64,000 bases of DNA from Bacillus alkalicellulosilyticus (GTDB lineage Bacteria; Bacillota; Bacilli; Bacillales; Bacillaceae_F): positions 71,008-135,007 of the forward strand of contig NZ_KV917381.1 in the NCBI RefSeq assembly GCF_002019795.1, written 5' to 3'. The notes under the pieces were generated by a model. That model saw nothing but the letters and a program-made list of their open reading frames with translations, ran no database searches and was not told where the DNA came from. Each line of letters opens with the position of its first letter. Position 1 is the stretch's first letter. Below are positions 1 to 8,367 of this stretch, in pieces. A program made the translations under genes and the position numbers.

Positions 1-1
1 G

Positions 2-706
2 AAAGTTGAAAAGTTATTTTCGCAAAAAATGATAGATGGTGCTATTTTTGTTGGAACCCAGGAGACTGAGAATAATCTTATTTTTAAGCTGATCGAACAG
101 AAATATTTAATTGCACTTATCGATACGAGTGAAATACATAATAATAATCACAATGCGATATATGTCAATGCTGATAACTATGAAGGAAGCTGCAAAGCTA
201 TTTCTTATTTAATAGAATTAGGACATAAAAGAATTGGAATGATTACAGGAAACATAAATAAGCTCTCAGCAAAGGATAGACTCCAAGGATATAAAGATAC
301 ACTTATAAAGAATGGATTACAAATTGAAAAAGAACTCATCTATTACGGTGACTTTATCGAGCGCAGTGGATATAGCGGCGCAAAACAGATGTTAGATAAA
401 CCGAATCGTCCAACAGCTCTTTTTGTTAGTAATGACACTATGGCTTTAGGTGTATATAAAGCTGCTGAAGAATTAGGTTTGAATATACCAGAAGACATTT
501 CGGTCATTGGTTTTGATAATGCGATATTTTCACAGTATTTATCACCGCCATTAACAACCATTAATATGCCACTTGTTGAGTTGGCGAAGAGAGCTTCGAC
601 GTTACTAATTGAATCAATCGAGCAAAATGAACAACGTGGAATTATTGAAAAAATAGAAGCTACTCTTATTAAAAGACAATCCTGTCAACATGTAGACAAC
701 GATTAG
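2..706 (+). CDS. LacI/GalR-family transcriptional regulator, 3' part only
   Basis: The reading frame is open at the left edge of the window, so the gene begins outside it. What is present is the periplasmic-binding-protein-like effector domain: the frame runs from KVEKLFSQKMIDGAIFVGTQ through the typical GHKRIGMITG and DRLQGYKD segments to PTALFVSNDTMALGVYKAAEELGLNIPEDISVIGFDN, in which the family signature for the second lobe is clear. The N-terminal helix-turn-helix and hinge helix are missing from the window. Regulators of this family usually repress sugar-use operons and release DNA on binding a sugar. No target operon is adjacent here, so the ligand cannot be guessed. An ATG at position 29 is internal, not the start. 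Confidence 0.9.
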   Translation, partial: KVEKLFSQKMIDGAIFVGTQETENNLIFKLIEQKYLIALIDTSEIHNNNHNAIYVNADNYEGSCKAISYLIELGHKRIGMITGNINKLSAKDRLQGYKDTLIKNGLQIEKELIYYGDFIERSGYSGAKQMLDKPNRPTALFVSNDTMALGVYKAAEELGLNIPEDISVIGFDNAIFSQYLSPPLTTINMPLVELAKRASTLLIESIEQNEQRGIIEKIEATLIKRQSCQHVDND

Positions 707-808
707 TAATATATTTCTAAAGCGAGTAGATTCAGTTGGTTAAGAGGTATTCGTTGAAGGGTACAGGAATAAAATTAGGGATAAGTCTACTAATAGAGGT
801 GAATGCAG

Positions 809-946
809 TTGGGAAGGGATAACCGGAAAGGTAAAAAGGATAGAGGTTGGATTGCCGATATATTCTTGTACATTCCTGACCTATTCATTCTTGCAGTTAG
901 ACTGTTAGTAAGAGCAATAGTTTCTTTAGTGAAACATTGGACGTAA
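809..946 (+). CDS. small cationic membrane protein, 45 aa, unknown function
   Basis: This short frame reads as a basic head (GRDNRKGKKDRGW) followed by one hydrophobic helix (IADIFLYIPDLFILAVRLLV) and a short basic tail (KHWT). I chose the TTG at 809 because the ribosome site GAGGTG (796-801) lies 7 bases upstream. An ATG at 803 is in frame but almost touches the ribosome site. The pattern of a charged N-terminus, an aromatic-rich helix and a tryptophan at the end looks like a real single-pass membrane protein rather than chance. It stands alone between the LacI-type gene and a bidirectional terminator. I do not recognise a family function. Confidence 0.55.
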   Translation: MGRDNRKGKKDRGWIADIFLYIPDLFILAVRLLVRAIVSLVKHWT

Positions 947-1001
947 GATTGCCTTAGCCTATTAGTTACACATCTTAATCTGAACAGCAAATTCCTGTCA
1001 T

Positions 1002-1048
1002 AAAAAAAGGTATCACCTAAGCTTTCTAGCTTTTGTGATACCTTTTTT
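1002..1048. terminator. bidirectional intrinsic terminator
   Basis: GGTATCAC (1009-1016) pairs with GTGATACC (1035-1042), extended by an A-run before and a T-run after. It closes the small plus-strand gene and could also stop minus-strand transcripts. Confidence 0.75.
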
Positions 1049-1093
1049 ATTTTAATAACAATGAAGCCGCGTGAGTTAAATCATGAAGGGTAA

Positions 1094-1176
1094 GGGCTTC
1101 GCACACTGGAAGTGCTCCAATAAGAAGAACGCTTATTGAAGCACTTTTCAAAAGATAGCAGTGGCTTCGCTCCTTG
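1094..1176 (+). repeat. dispersed hairpin element, copy 1
   Basis: A near-perfect 15-bp hairpin (arms 1110-1124 and 1132-1146, one mismatch, 7-nt loop) is flanked by GGCTTCGC on the left and by AAAAGAT followed by GTGGCTTCGCTC on the right. The same flanks occur in inverted orientation around a different hairpin at 46149-46227, between arsC and arsD. The flanks are conserved while the stems differ, so this is a related element rather than a simple duplication. Confidence 0.5.
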
Positions 1177-1179
1177 CTA

Positions 1180-1211
1180 AACTAAAAATGCGATAAATCG
1201 CATTTTTAGTT
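1180..1211 (-). terminator. intrinsic terminator overlapping the stop codon of the heptad-repeat protein gene
   Basis: A perfect 14-bp hairpin (1180-1193 with 1198-1211, loop TAAA) contains A5 and T5 runs in its arms and includes the TAA stop of the minus-strand gene that ends at 1206. Confidence 0.7.
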
Positions 1212-3035
1212 AAATAAATCTCTTAATTTTTCCCAGAATCCTTTAGGTTGTTCCTCTACTTCTTCTGTTGTTTCTTCTTCAGGTTTAGTAATTGAATCGG
1301 TTTTGATCACAAACTGGACATTGTTTATTTTTGTGTTGTTAGGTGAGACGAATGAGATTGGGTCAAAATCAGATTTATCAAATTCAGAAATCATTTTATC
1401 GATTTCTTCTTGCATTTGTTCGGGTAAATCATTTGTTGCATCAGCTAATTCGCCTGTACCGTCTCGAAGTTCACCTACACCCGAAATTAATTCAGAAGTT
1501 CCATCTGCTATCTCGACAATGCCAGAATGAATATCATGATAGGACCTGGCTAACTGAGAGATTCCAGACGTATAGTCTGAAAGGCCTTTATGAAAATCAC
1601 CGTAGTTTGCGGAAAGTTGTTGTAGCCCTTCTTCAAGCTGAGCTAACGAGTCCATCGCATCCATTGATTGTAACGATGTACGAAGCTCACCCGCAATGGA
1701 TGATAATGCTGTACCCATTTCCTGAACAGAACCACCAATGGTTACTAATGTTGAATCGACAGCAGCCAGACCATCGCGAACAGCATTGTACGTTCCTTTT
1801 GCTTGCAATGCCGCAGTATAAGTCTGAACTAATTTGTCGACTGTGTCTGGGTTGGCACCACTTACATATAATTCTTGAATGGTATCCTCGCTGATGGCGT
1901 GTTGAGGAATTGAATTCATCGCGGAGTCTAATGCCGCAAACGCTTGAGCATAATTTTGTTGCAATACGTTTAATCCACTAGCGGTTTCGGTTAAACCAGA
2001 AGAAAGTTCGGTAAGACCGTCAGGCAATGCCTGTAATAAGCTTAAGTCAATACTATCACCAGATTCAAAAGAACGACTAATCGTTGCTAAAGCTTCATTG
2101 ATTTTCTGTGAGGCTGAGATGAGTTGAGCAGATCCGTCATTCACATCATTCATACCAGCAAGATATTGACTAGAGCCGTTTCGTAACTCGCTCATGCCAT
2201 TATTTAAGGAAGAGACCCCAGTTTCTAACTCTTTCACTCCGTCGTGAAGTTGTTGGATTGCATCATTCAATGTATTCATATCATCAGTCATATCATCAAT
2301 ATCCGGTGCGTCTATGGCCATAGAAGAAGGAACTGCTGCAATTTCAATGCCCTCCATCTCAAAGTCAATCACATCAGCTGATACAAAAAAGTTTCCGTCT
2401 TGTTCTGGCATCACTGTAAACGTAACTTGTCTGTTTTTTCCTACGTTTGCCATCGTCGCATCAGGAGCTTCAATATCTGTGAATGTTTCCCCATCTAGGA
2501 TGAATGAAATTTGTAAAATATAGTTTTCATAAAAAAGTGGGTCTGATTGGTCGTTGGCTGATGTCTTGATTTCCGCTTTAAATTGGCCGTTTTGCCCAAT
2601 TAGTGCATCGGCGTCAATAGCCTGGTTATTTAAAAAATAGGATACGTCAATATTCCAAGGAAGCTGTTGGCTTTGAAGGTTTCCTTGGTAATAAAATTGT
2701 CCTTCAGGAGCGTCAATAAGAACTTGGTCATCGTCTTGTTTTATTTCCGTTAAGCTTGTTAAGTTCCTAACACTTTCATAGTCGCCATAATCAATAATGG
2801 TACCCGCTCTTCTCACATCAAGTATATTGACAACATAAATTTCATTTAAATCCCCATCGGATGATAAGTTCGCATAGACGACTTCATCTTTTCGAACATA
2901 CTCACCAGTAACTCGTTCATCTGTGATTTCATTTTCATTTATATTGCGATCATTGCTTGTCGCATGAGCGAGAAATGAAGGCAAGACTAGGGTGGTAATC
3001 AAAAACAAAAAAAGTAATTTCTTTTTACTCATCAT
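1206..3035 (-). CDS. secreted or lipid-independent surface protein with LxxG heptad repeats, partner of the MMPL exporter
   Basis: The protein is about 609 aa. It opens with a signal peptide (basic SKKK, hydrophobic LLFLFLITTLVLPSFLAHA). A beta-rich middle part follows, then a long stretch of heptads of the LxxGxxxL type (for example LHDGVKELETGVSSLNNG and ELRDGTGELADATNDL), the pattern found in YhgE/Pip-type and MMPL-associated proteins. The C-terminus ends WEKLRDLFN and has no clear membrane helix. Three ATG codons (3038, 3035, 3032) follow an AAGGAG site; I use the middle one. The gene overlaps the end of the MMPL gene by about a dozen bases, so the two are translated together. A role as an extracytoplasmic accessory of that exporter is inferred from this arrangement only. 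Confidence 0.75.
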   Translation of the reverse strand: MMSKKKLLFLFLITTLVLPSFLAHATSNDRNINENEITDERVTGEYVRKDEVVYANLSSDGDLNEIYVVNILDVRRAGTIIDYGDYESVRNLTSLTEIKQDDDQVLIDAPEGQFYYQGNLQSQQLPWNIDVSYFLNNQAIDADALIGQNGQFKAEIKTSANDQSDPLFYENYILQISFILDGETFTDIEAPDATMANVGKNRQVTFTVMPEQDGNFFVSADVIDFEMEGIEIAAVPSSMAIDAPDIDDMTDDMNTLNDAIQQLHDGVKELETGVSSLNNGMSELRNGSSQYLAGMNDVNDGSAQLISASQKINEALATISRSFESGDSIDLSLLQALPDGLTELSSGLTETASGLNVLQQNYAQAFAALDSAMNSIPQHAISEDTIQELYVSGANPDTVDKLVQTYTAALQAKGTYNAVRDGLAAVDSTLVTIGGSVQEMGTALSSIAGELRTSLQSMDAMDSLAQLEEGLQQLSANYGDFHKGLSDYTSGISQLARSYHDIHSGIVEIADGTSELISGVGELRDGTGELADATNDLPEQMQEEIDKMISEFDKSDFDPISFVSPNNTKINNVQFVIKTDSITKPEEETTEEVEEQPKGFWEKLRDLFN

Positions 3036-5121
3036 CATTTCTCTCCTTATAATAGTTTGATTTAAATGTAGTTTTGCTGACGACTTTATCAAATACAAGC
3101 AACATGGCTGGCAGGAATAATACGACCATGATAAAAGCAAGCATTGCTCCTCTTCCTAGTAAGAGTCCGATTGAAGACACGATAGGATTAGTGGAGGTAA
3201 GCCATAATATAAATCCAACACTCGAAAGAATGGCTGCTGAAATCGTAATCGCAAATGTCTTTTCATGTAATGTTTGCTTAAATGCTTGGATAGCCGTCAT
3301 TTCTTTTCGTTTTTTCATATACGCTTCGGTCAGTAAAATGCCATAGTCGACGGTAGCGGCTAACTGAACTGTGCTGACAATCAAGTAGCCAACAAACACT
3401 AACGATACATCCGTAAAATAAGGAATGGATAGATTGACCCAAACCGCTGTTTGAATCGTAAGCAGTAAAATGATCGGTATTGAAATTGATTTGAACGTAA
3501 AGAACAGGACGAGAGCAATAGCTACAACGGTCATCGTATTCACAACGACATTGTCTCTTTCAACAACCCTCTTCATTTCATAAAGGGTTACACTTTCGCC
3601 AAGGGAGTACGCATCACTGTCATAATAAGAAGCAGTCATCTCCTGAATCGTTTCAACGAGAGAAAAAGCAGTGTCTCCTTCTTTATCCGTATTTGTATAA
3701 AGAATCATTCGGGTGTAATGATCAGAATAAAACTCTGAAAGTATCGATTCATCTAGATATTCTGGTGGGATCACGGAACTTACTGAGCTTACATACGAAA
3801 CAATGCTTGTAACTTGAGGTAATTCTTTTAGATCTTGTGCCAGTTCCATTTCTTTTACGATATCTCCTCTTGGAACAAGGAGTACAACAGGAGTCGACTT
3901 TCCAAACGCTTCTTCAATCGCAAGTAAATCACTTCCTGAACGAGTAGTTTCAGGTTGCTCTCCTATTCCATACGTAAACGAAGTATTATTTTGAGCTAAA
4001 AAGCTAGGGACAATCAACAGTAAAACAATAATTAATGTAGGGAAACGTACTTTCATTACGAAGTCGCCTACTTTAGTGAAGTCAGGAACAAATGATTTAT
4101 GTTGTGTTTTATCAATCCATTTAAAGAAGCACAACGTTAACGCTGGCAAAAATATCATAATACTAATAAAACTAAACACAATCCCTTTCACGAGGTTTAA
4201 GCCTAAATCAGCACCGATTTCAAAGTTCATTAACGTTAAAGCTAAAAATCCAAAGAACGTAGTCGCGGCACTTGCTCCTATGGCAGGAAATGATTTTTTG
4301 ATAGCCATTTGCATCGCTTCTTCTGGACTTCCCATTTTCTTACGGTAGCTAGAGAAACTGTGAAGTAAAAAGATAGCGTAATCAAGGGAAACTGCGAGCT
4401 GCAGTACAGGGCTCACAGACTGAGTCACAAACGAAACTTCACCAATAAATATATTCGTTCCTAAGTTAATTAGGATCGAAACACCGATGGCGGTTAGAAA
4501 GAAAACTGGCTCTACCCAAGATGTCGTAGAAACGACAAGAATGATTATAATAATTGGGACAAGTAAGGCAGCAGCGTATAACGTTTCCGTTACTGCCATG
4601 CTTTGTTGAGTGGCTGTATCTACAGCTTCTCCAGCCATTGCATTATCATCACCGATTAAAGCGTATATTTCATTGGTTACGGCAACCTCTTCTCCCTCGC
4701 GGATGCCGATAGAGAAAAGAGCTTTATCGTTTTTATAATAAGTTTCAACGAGTTTGTTATCTATCATTTCTAGAGGTGTTTTAAGGTCAACAACATCATC
4801 TAACCAAATAACATCTGTCACACCGTCAATTAATGATAAATTGTTTTTATACATAAGAGCTTCTTGAATGGACACATCATGAATCATAATCCTAGTATTA
4901 GGAACGCTGCCGCCAAATTCCTCTTCCATAATATCAATCGCTAATGTTGACTGCGCCTCATCAGGCAAATAATCTGTCATGTTATAGTTTACGGATACAA
5001 AAAACTGGGCTATGGTACAGATAATTGTAATCAGAAAAAAGAAAATAACAATTGCTTTTTTATGCCTGACGATATGTGCTGGTATATTAATTCGAATCAC
5101 TCCCTCTTGCTGCGTTTCCAC
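3025..5121 (-). CDS. MMPL/RND-family membrane exporter
   Basis: At 698 aa this is a full-length RND-like transporter of the MMPL type. It has an N-terminal membrane helix (AIVIFFFLITIICTIAQFF), a first extracytoplasmic loop of about 140 residues, a bundle of five or six helices including the conserved SLDYAIFLLHSF segment, then a second loop and second helix bundle with the matching ATVDYGILLTEAYMKKRKE segment. Such proteins export lipids, peptides or drugs using the proton gradient; the substrate here is unknown. The first in-frame start is a GTG at 5121, which falls right at the expected transcription start of the promoter at 5128-5156, so translation may be leaderless or begin a little inside. 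It is divergent from a TetR-type gene that probably controls it. Confidence 0.85.
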   Translation of the reverse strand: METQQEGVIRINIPAHIVRHKKAIVIFFFLITIICTIAQFFVSVNYNMTDYLPDEAQSTLAIDIMEEEFGGSVPNTRIMIHDVSIQEALMYKNNLSLIDGVTDVIWLDDVVDLKTPLEMIDNKLVETYYKNDKALFSIGIREGEEVAVTNEIYALIGDDNAMAGEAVDTATQQSMAVTETLYAAALLVPIIIIILVVSTTSWVEPVFFLTAIGVSILINLGTNIFIGEVSFVTQSVSPVLQLAVSLDYAIFLLHSFSSYRKKMGSPEEAMQMAIKKSFPAIGASAATTFFGFLALTLMNFEIGADLGLNLVKGIVFSFISIMIFLPALTLCFFKWIDKTQHKSFVPDFTKVGDFVMKVRFPTLIIVLLLIVPSFLAQNNTSFTYGIGEQPETTRSGSDLLAIEEAFGKSTPVVLLVPRGDIVKEMELAQDLKELPQVTSIVSYVSSVSSVIPPEYLDESILSEFYSDHYTRMILYTNTDKEGDTAFSLVETIQEMTASYYDSDAYSLGESVTLYEMKRVVERDNVVVNTMTVVAIALVLFFTFKSISIPIILLLTIQTAVWVNLSIPYFTDVSLVFVGYLIVSTVQLAATVDYGILLTEAYMKKRKEMTAIQAFKQTLHEKTFAITISAAILSSVGFILWLTSTNPIVSSIGLLLGRGAMLAFIMVVLFLPAMLLVFDKVVSKTTFKSNYYKERNDDE

Positions 5122-5127
5122 TACACA

Positions 5128-5158
5128 ATTATAATGACACTGTGTTGGGTATTCAACA
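5128..5158 (-). promoter_or_regulatory. SigA-type promoter of the MMPL operon with embedded inverted repeat
   Basis: On the minus strand TTGAAT (5156-5151) and TATAAT (5133-5128) are separated by exactly 17 bases. The spacer and -35 box contain the inverted repeat TGTTG-6-CAACA (5143-5158), a likely operator for the adjacent TetR-type regulator. Confidence 0.7.
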
Positions 5159-5186
5159 AACAGTTTAGAAAATAACGTTAAGTAAT

Positions 5187-5209
5187 CAACACAATGTAGT
5201 TATGTGTTG
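5187..5209. promoter_or_regulatory. candidate TetR-type operator, second site
   Basis: CAACACA (5187-5193) and TGTGTTG (5203-5209) form a 7-bp inverted repeat with a 9-nt spacer. It shares the TGTTG half-site with the repeat at 5143-5158 and lies between that promoter and the regulator gene, as expected for autoregulation. Confidence 0.5.
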
Positions 5210-5248
5210 AAAAACTGATGTAAAGATAAGCGAAAGGAGCATTTAAAG

Positions 5249-5794
5249 TTGGATAGGCGAAAAAAATACACAAAAATGGTTTTAAAAGAATCCTTAATTA
5301 TTCTACTGAAAGAAAAATCGATTTCTAATATTACAATAAAAGAACTTTGTGAAGATGCGGATATTAATCGCTCTACTTTTTATTCCCACTACAAAGATGT
5401 ATATGACCTCCTGTATCAAATTGAAGATGACCTTCTTGAAGATATGAATAACACGTTAAAAAGCTATAATCATAATAAGGATGAAGAAGCATTAGAAATG
5501 ACCGAAAAATTGTTAGAATACGTTTCACTGAATCGTGATATTTGCCAAACTTTACTCGGCGAACATGGCGATGTAAGTTTTCAGAAGCGCGTTATGGAAA
5601 TTGCCCGTACATACATGATGCTAGAAATTGAAGATATTGATTCTGGCTCGTCAAAATATGTAAGTGTGTTCACTCTTAGTGGTTGTATACATGTCATTAA
5701 AGAGTGGTTAAAGAATGGCGTGGACCAACCACCAAAGGAAATGGCAAAGATTATTATTAATGTAACCAAAAGAGGTCTTTCATCTTTTGAATAA
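5249..5794 (+). CDS. TetR/AcrR-family transcriptional regulator
   Basis: The 181-aa protein has an N-terminal TetR helix-turn-helix: SISNITIKELCEDADINRSTFYSHYKDVYDLLYQI matches the family pattern, with the recognition helix around residues 35-47. The helical ligand-binding half follows. The start is a TTG preceded by GAAAGGAGC. The gene is divergent from the MMPL exporter operon, and two TGTTG inverted repeats lie in the 127-bp gap, one of them inside the exporter promoter. This is the usual layout for a regulator that represses an efflux system until the exported compound binds it. The ligand is unknown. Confidence 0.85.
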   Translation: MDRRKKYTKMVLKESLIILLKEKSISNITIKELCEDADINRSTFYSHYKDVYDLLYQIEDDLLEDMNNTLKSYNHNKDEEALEMTEKLLEYVSLNRDICQTLLGEHGDVSFQKRVMEIARTYMMLEIEDIDSGSSKYVSVFTLSGCIHVIKEWLKNGVDQPPKEMAKIIINVTKRGLSSFE

Positions 5795-5914
5795 ACAAAA
5801 CCTTATGAAAGGTAATAATTGGATTGGAGAAAAACAACAAGAATTCCACTGAATATCACACCATATTTTCCTGATACTAAGATAAAAAACAATCGAAGTT
5901 GAGGCGAGGAAAAC

Positions 5915-6352
5915 ATGACTGTAATCACAACCTTTACGGAGAAACAACGGGAAAAACGGTGGAAATTCGAAAGAAAGGTACTACGTCAGCTTTCATTAGC
6001 GGACCTTCGAAAAGACGTTAAGGAACAATTTGGTCCGATATTTCCGATTGAGTTCGCGGACCATCCTTACATTCTTGATCCTTGTATCGACACAGCCATT
6101 GATGCCTTTTTATTAGGAGCAGAATATAGTCGTTTTGGTTATTTTGGTGAAAGTAGCAGCATTGTTAAAAATCGATGTGAAGATGAGCTTCAGGAAATTC
6201 GCATTCAAATTTTTGATTTATTAGAACGATGGTTTTTGTATGGTGGAGTAAGTATGGATTCATTAGCTGTCTGTGTAGACTTTTTTATCGACAGTTGGTG
6301 GGAAAGAGGTTTCTTAGAAGGTCAAAAGAGACATCGACTGCGACTCCATTAA
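5915..6352 (+). CDS. ybaK: YbaK-like protein (DUF2521)
   Basis: This 145-aa soluble protein starts with a basic, glutamine-rich segment (FTEKQREKRWKFERKVLRQLSL) like that of B. subtilis YbaK, and its place directly before cwlD matches B. subtilis. It has no signal peptide or membrane helix. The second half (LGAEYSRFGYFGESSS to WWERGFLEGQKRH) has several aromatic and acidic residues and is probably helical. The function is unknown. The gene is 78 bp upstream of cwlD, so joint transcription is possible though the gap may hold a separate promoter. Confidence 0.8.
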   Translation: MTVITTFTEKQREKRWKFERKVLRQLSLADLRKDVKEQFGPIFPIEFADHPYILDPCIDTAIDAFLLGAEYSRFGYFGESSSIVKNRCEDELQEIRIQIFDLLERWFLYGGVSMDSLAVCVDFFIDSWWERGFLEGQKRHRLRLH

Positions 6353-6430
6353 ATTTATAGATAGCTCACATATTTCTCTCCTTGTCCCAATATATATGTT
6401 ATATCGGACATGTTGTAGGAGGGAAATGGA

Positions 6431-7162
6431 ATGATGAAGTGGGTTAAAGGTGGAGCGTTCGCTCTCGGCGTAGTTAGCTTATTATTTATAATACAATATC
6501 AATTTTTGAGTGATGACTCAACATCCTGGCAATTGCCTTTATCAGGAAAAGTAATTGTTGTTGACCCTGGACATGGAGGACTTGACGGGGGTGCCACATC
6601 GAAAGAAGGGTTGCTTGAGAAGGAAGTTACTCTCGATATTGCATTTCAGTTAAGAGATTATTTACAGGAAGCAGGAGCCCTAGTTCTTATGACTCGAGAA
6701 GAAGATCGTGATTTAGCAGACGATGATGTAAGACGAGTGAGAGACCGAAAAGTACAAGATTTAAAACGAAGAGTTGATATGGTTAATGACTCTGATGCCG
6801 ACATGTTCATCAGTATTCATTTAAATGCGATACCTTCGCCTAAATGGAGTGGGGCACAAACGTTTTACAATCGTTCATTTGATGAAAATAAAAACATGGC
6901 TAAATTTGTACAAGATGAACTACGCAGAAATTTAGAGAATACAACCCGTGAAGCAAAACCAATAAATAATGTATTCCTTATTAGAAAAGCAGAGATACCT
7001 GGAGTTCTTGTGGAAGTTGGTTTTTTATCAAATCCACAAGAGGCGAATCTGTTATCACAAAAGGATTATCAGCAAAAAGTAGCCGCTTCCATCTATCAAG
7101 GACTTCTAAGATTCTACACCAATGAAGCGCCACTAGCTCAGATTAATGAGCAAGCCGATTGA
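6431..7162 (+). CDS. cwlD: N-acetylmuramoyl-L-alanine amidase CwlD
   Basis: CwlD trims peptide side chains from muramic acid in the spore cortex so that muramic delta-lactam can form, a requirement for germination. The 243-aa protein has a signal anchor (residues 9-25, GAFALGVVSLLFIIQY) and then a single Amidase_3 domain. The zinc ligands are visible: His in VDPGHGG, Glu in LLEKEVTLDI and His in ISIHLNA. The catalytic Glu sits in VEVGFLSNPQE. ATG at 6431 follows an AGGAGGG site. The neighbours ybaK upstream and salA downstream are the same as in B. subtilis. I see no unusual change in the protein. Confidence 0.95.
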   Translation: MMKWVKGGAFALGVVSLLFIIQYQFLSDDSTSWQLPLSGKVIVVDPGHGGLDGGATSKEGLLEKEVTLDIAFQLRDYLQEAGALVLMTREEDRDLADDDVRRVRDRKVQDLKRRVDMVNDSDADMFISIHLNAIPSPKWSGAQTFYNRSFDENKNMAKFVQDELRRNLENTTREAKPINNVFLIRKAEIPGVLVEVGFLSNPQEANLLSQKDYQQKVAASIYQGLLRFYTNEAPLAQINEQAD

Positions 7163-7213
7163 TTATGCTATACTTAAGTTTATATTGGTGATATTGGAAA
7201 GGTGTGACTACTC

Positions 7214-8260
7214 ATGTTAACAGAAAGTCAAGTTCTTGAAGTATTACAGAATATTAAAGACCCAAGTTTTAATAAAAGTATCGTAGAAACAAAAGGCATT
7301 AGAGAAGTAAAGCTTAAAGAAAATCATGTGAGTGTAAAAATAGCGTTAGCTAAAACAGGTACTCCTGAACAAATGGAGTTACAACAACGTGTTGTACAGG
7401 CATTAAAAAATGCAGGTGCAGAATCTGTAGGTTTGCGTTTTGAACAGTTAGATGAACAAGAAATCAAAAACTTAGGTGGTTCGGCTCAAGGTGCAACAGG
7501 ACCTGGGTTATTATCGGAAGAAAAAACAACCTTTATTGCAGTAACAAGCGGGAAAGGTGGAGTTGGGAAATCAACTGTATCAGTAAATCTTGCTACAACC
7601 CTAGCACGTCTTGGAAAAAAGGTTGGGATTATTGATGCAGATATTTATGGTTTTAGTGTTCCTGACATGATGGGAATTGAAGAACGGCCACGTGTAAGTG
7701 GGGAACGAATCTTTCCAGTAGAGCGATTTGGTGTAAAAGTGATTTCGATGGGCTTTTTTGTAGAAGATAATGCCCCGGTTATTTGGAGAGGTCCGATGTT
7801 AGGAAAAATGATTAACAACTTTTTTAGTGAAGTAGAGTGGGGCGATTTAGATTACTTGATTTTAGACTTGCCGCCTGGAACAGGTGACGTCGCGCTTGAT
7901 ATACATACAATGTTACCGCATTCTAAGGAAATCATTGTGACCACTCCGCACGCAACAGCTGCTTTTGTAGCAGCCCGTGCAGGAGCGATGGCAATTAAAA
8001 CTCATCATGAAATTATAGGTGTCGTTGAAAATATGTCCTATTTTGAGAGTAAAGTAACCGGAGAAAAGGAATTTGTATTTGGTCAAGGTGGAGGAGAAAG
8101 ACTGGCCGAAGAATTGAAAACAGAGTTATTAGGACAAATTCCACTTGGCCAACCGGAAGTTGACCTTGATAATTTCGCTCCATCTGTTTATGAAGAAAGC
8201 CACCCGATTGGAGAAATATATAAAGGGATAGCCAATCGAATTATTGAAAAGAACGAATGA
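7214..8260 (+). CDS. salA: Mrp/NBP35-family P-loop ATPase SalA
   Basis: The 348-aa protein has an N-terminal MIP18-like domain (about residues 1-90) and a Mrp-type deviant Walker A, TSGKGGVGKSTVSVNLATT (about residues 113-131), followed by IDADIYGFSVP and LDLPPGTGD. Mrp proteins carry or deliver Fe-S clusters. The B. subtilis orthologue at the same place is SalA, which acts on protease gene expression by lowering scoC transcription. The CxxC pair of cluster-binding Mrp proteins is not seen in the C-terminal part, where NMSYFESKVTGEKEFVFGQGG occupies the corresponding loop. A cluster-carrier role is therefore doubtful. The gene ends at a strong bidirectional terminator shared with gerD. Confidence 0.9.
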   Translation: MLTESQVLEVLQNIKDPSFNKSIVETKGIREVKLKENHVSVKIALAKTGTPEQMELQQRVVQALKNAGAESVGLRFEQLDEQEIKNLGGSAQGATGPGLLSEEKTTFIAVTSGKGGVGKSTVSVNLATTLARLGKKVGIIDADIYGFSVPDMMGIEERPRVSGERIFPVERFGVKVISMGFFVEDNAPVIWRGPMLGKMINNFFSEVEWGDLDYLILDLPPGTGDVALDIHTMLPHSKEIIVTTPHATAAFVAARAGAMAIKTHHEIIGVVENMSYFESKVTGEKEFVFGQGGGERLAEELKTELLGQIPLGQPEVDLDNFAPSVYEESHPIGEIYKGIANRIIEKNE

Positions 8261-8267
8261 TAATAAT

Positions 8268-8311
8268 GAGGGTGGAGCAAAAGGTTGTTTATAACCTTTT
8301 GTCCCACCCTC
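8268..8311. terminator. bidirectional terminator, GGGTGG-type hairpin copy 1
   Basis: A 19-bp hairpin with two mismatches (8268-8286 with 8293-8311) sits between the convergent salA and gerD genes. It is nearly the same sequence as the hairpin at 9712-9752, which serves the next convergent pair. Confidence 0.8.
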
Positions 8312-8367
8312 TGTTTTAGTTAGTTCTGTCCCAGCCCTATGTTAACTAGTTGTGTCACGCCTTCATT

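Noticed and set aside
1343-1894. 183-codon plus-strand frame over the heptad-repeat protein gene
   Set aside because: It is antisense to a clearly coding gene with signal peptide and repeats, has no ribosome site and no recognisable domain.
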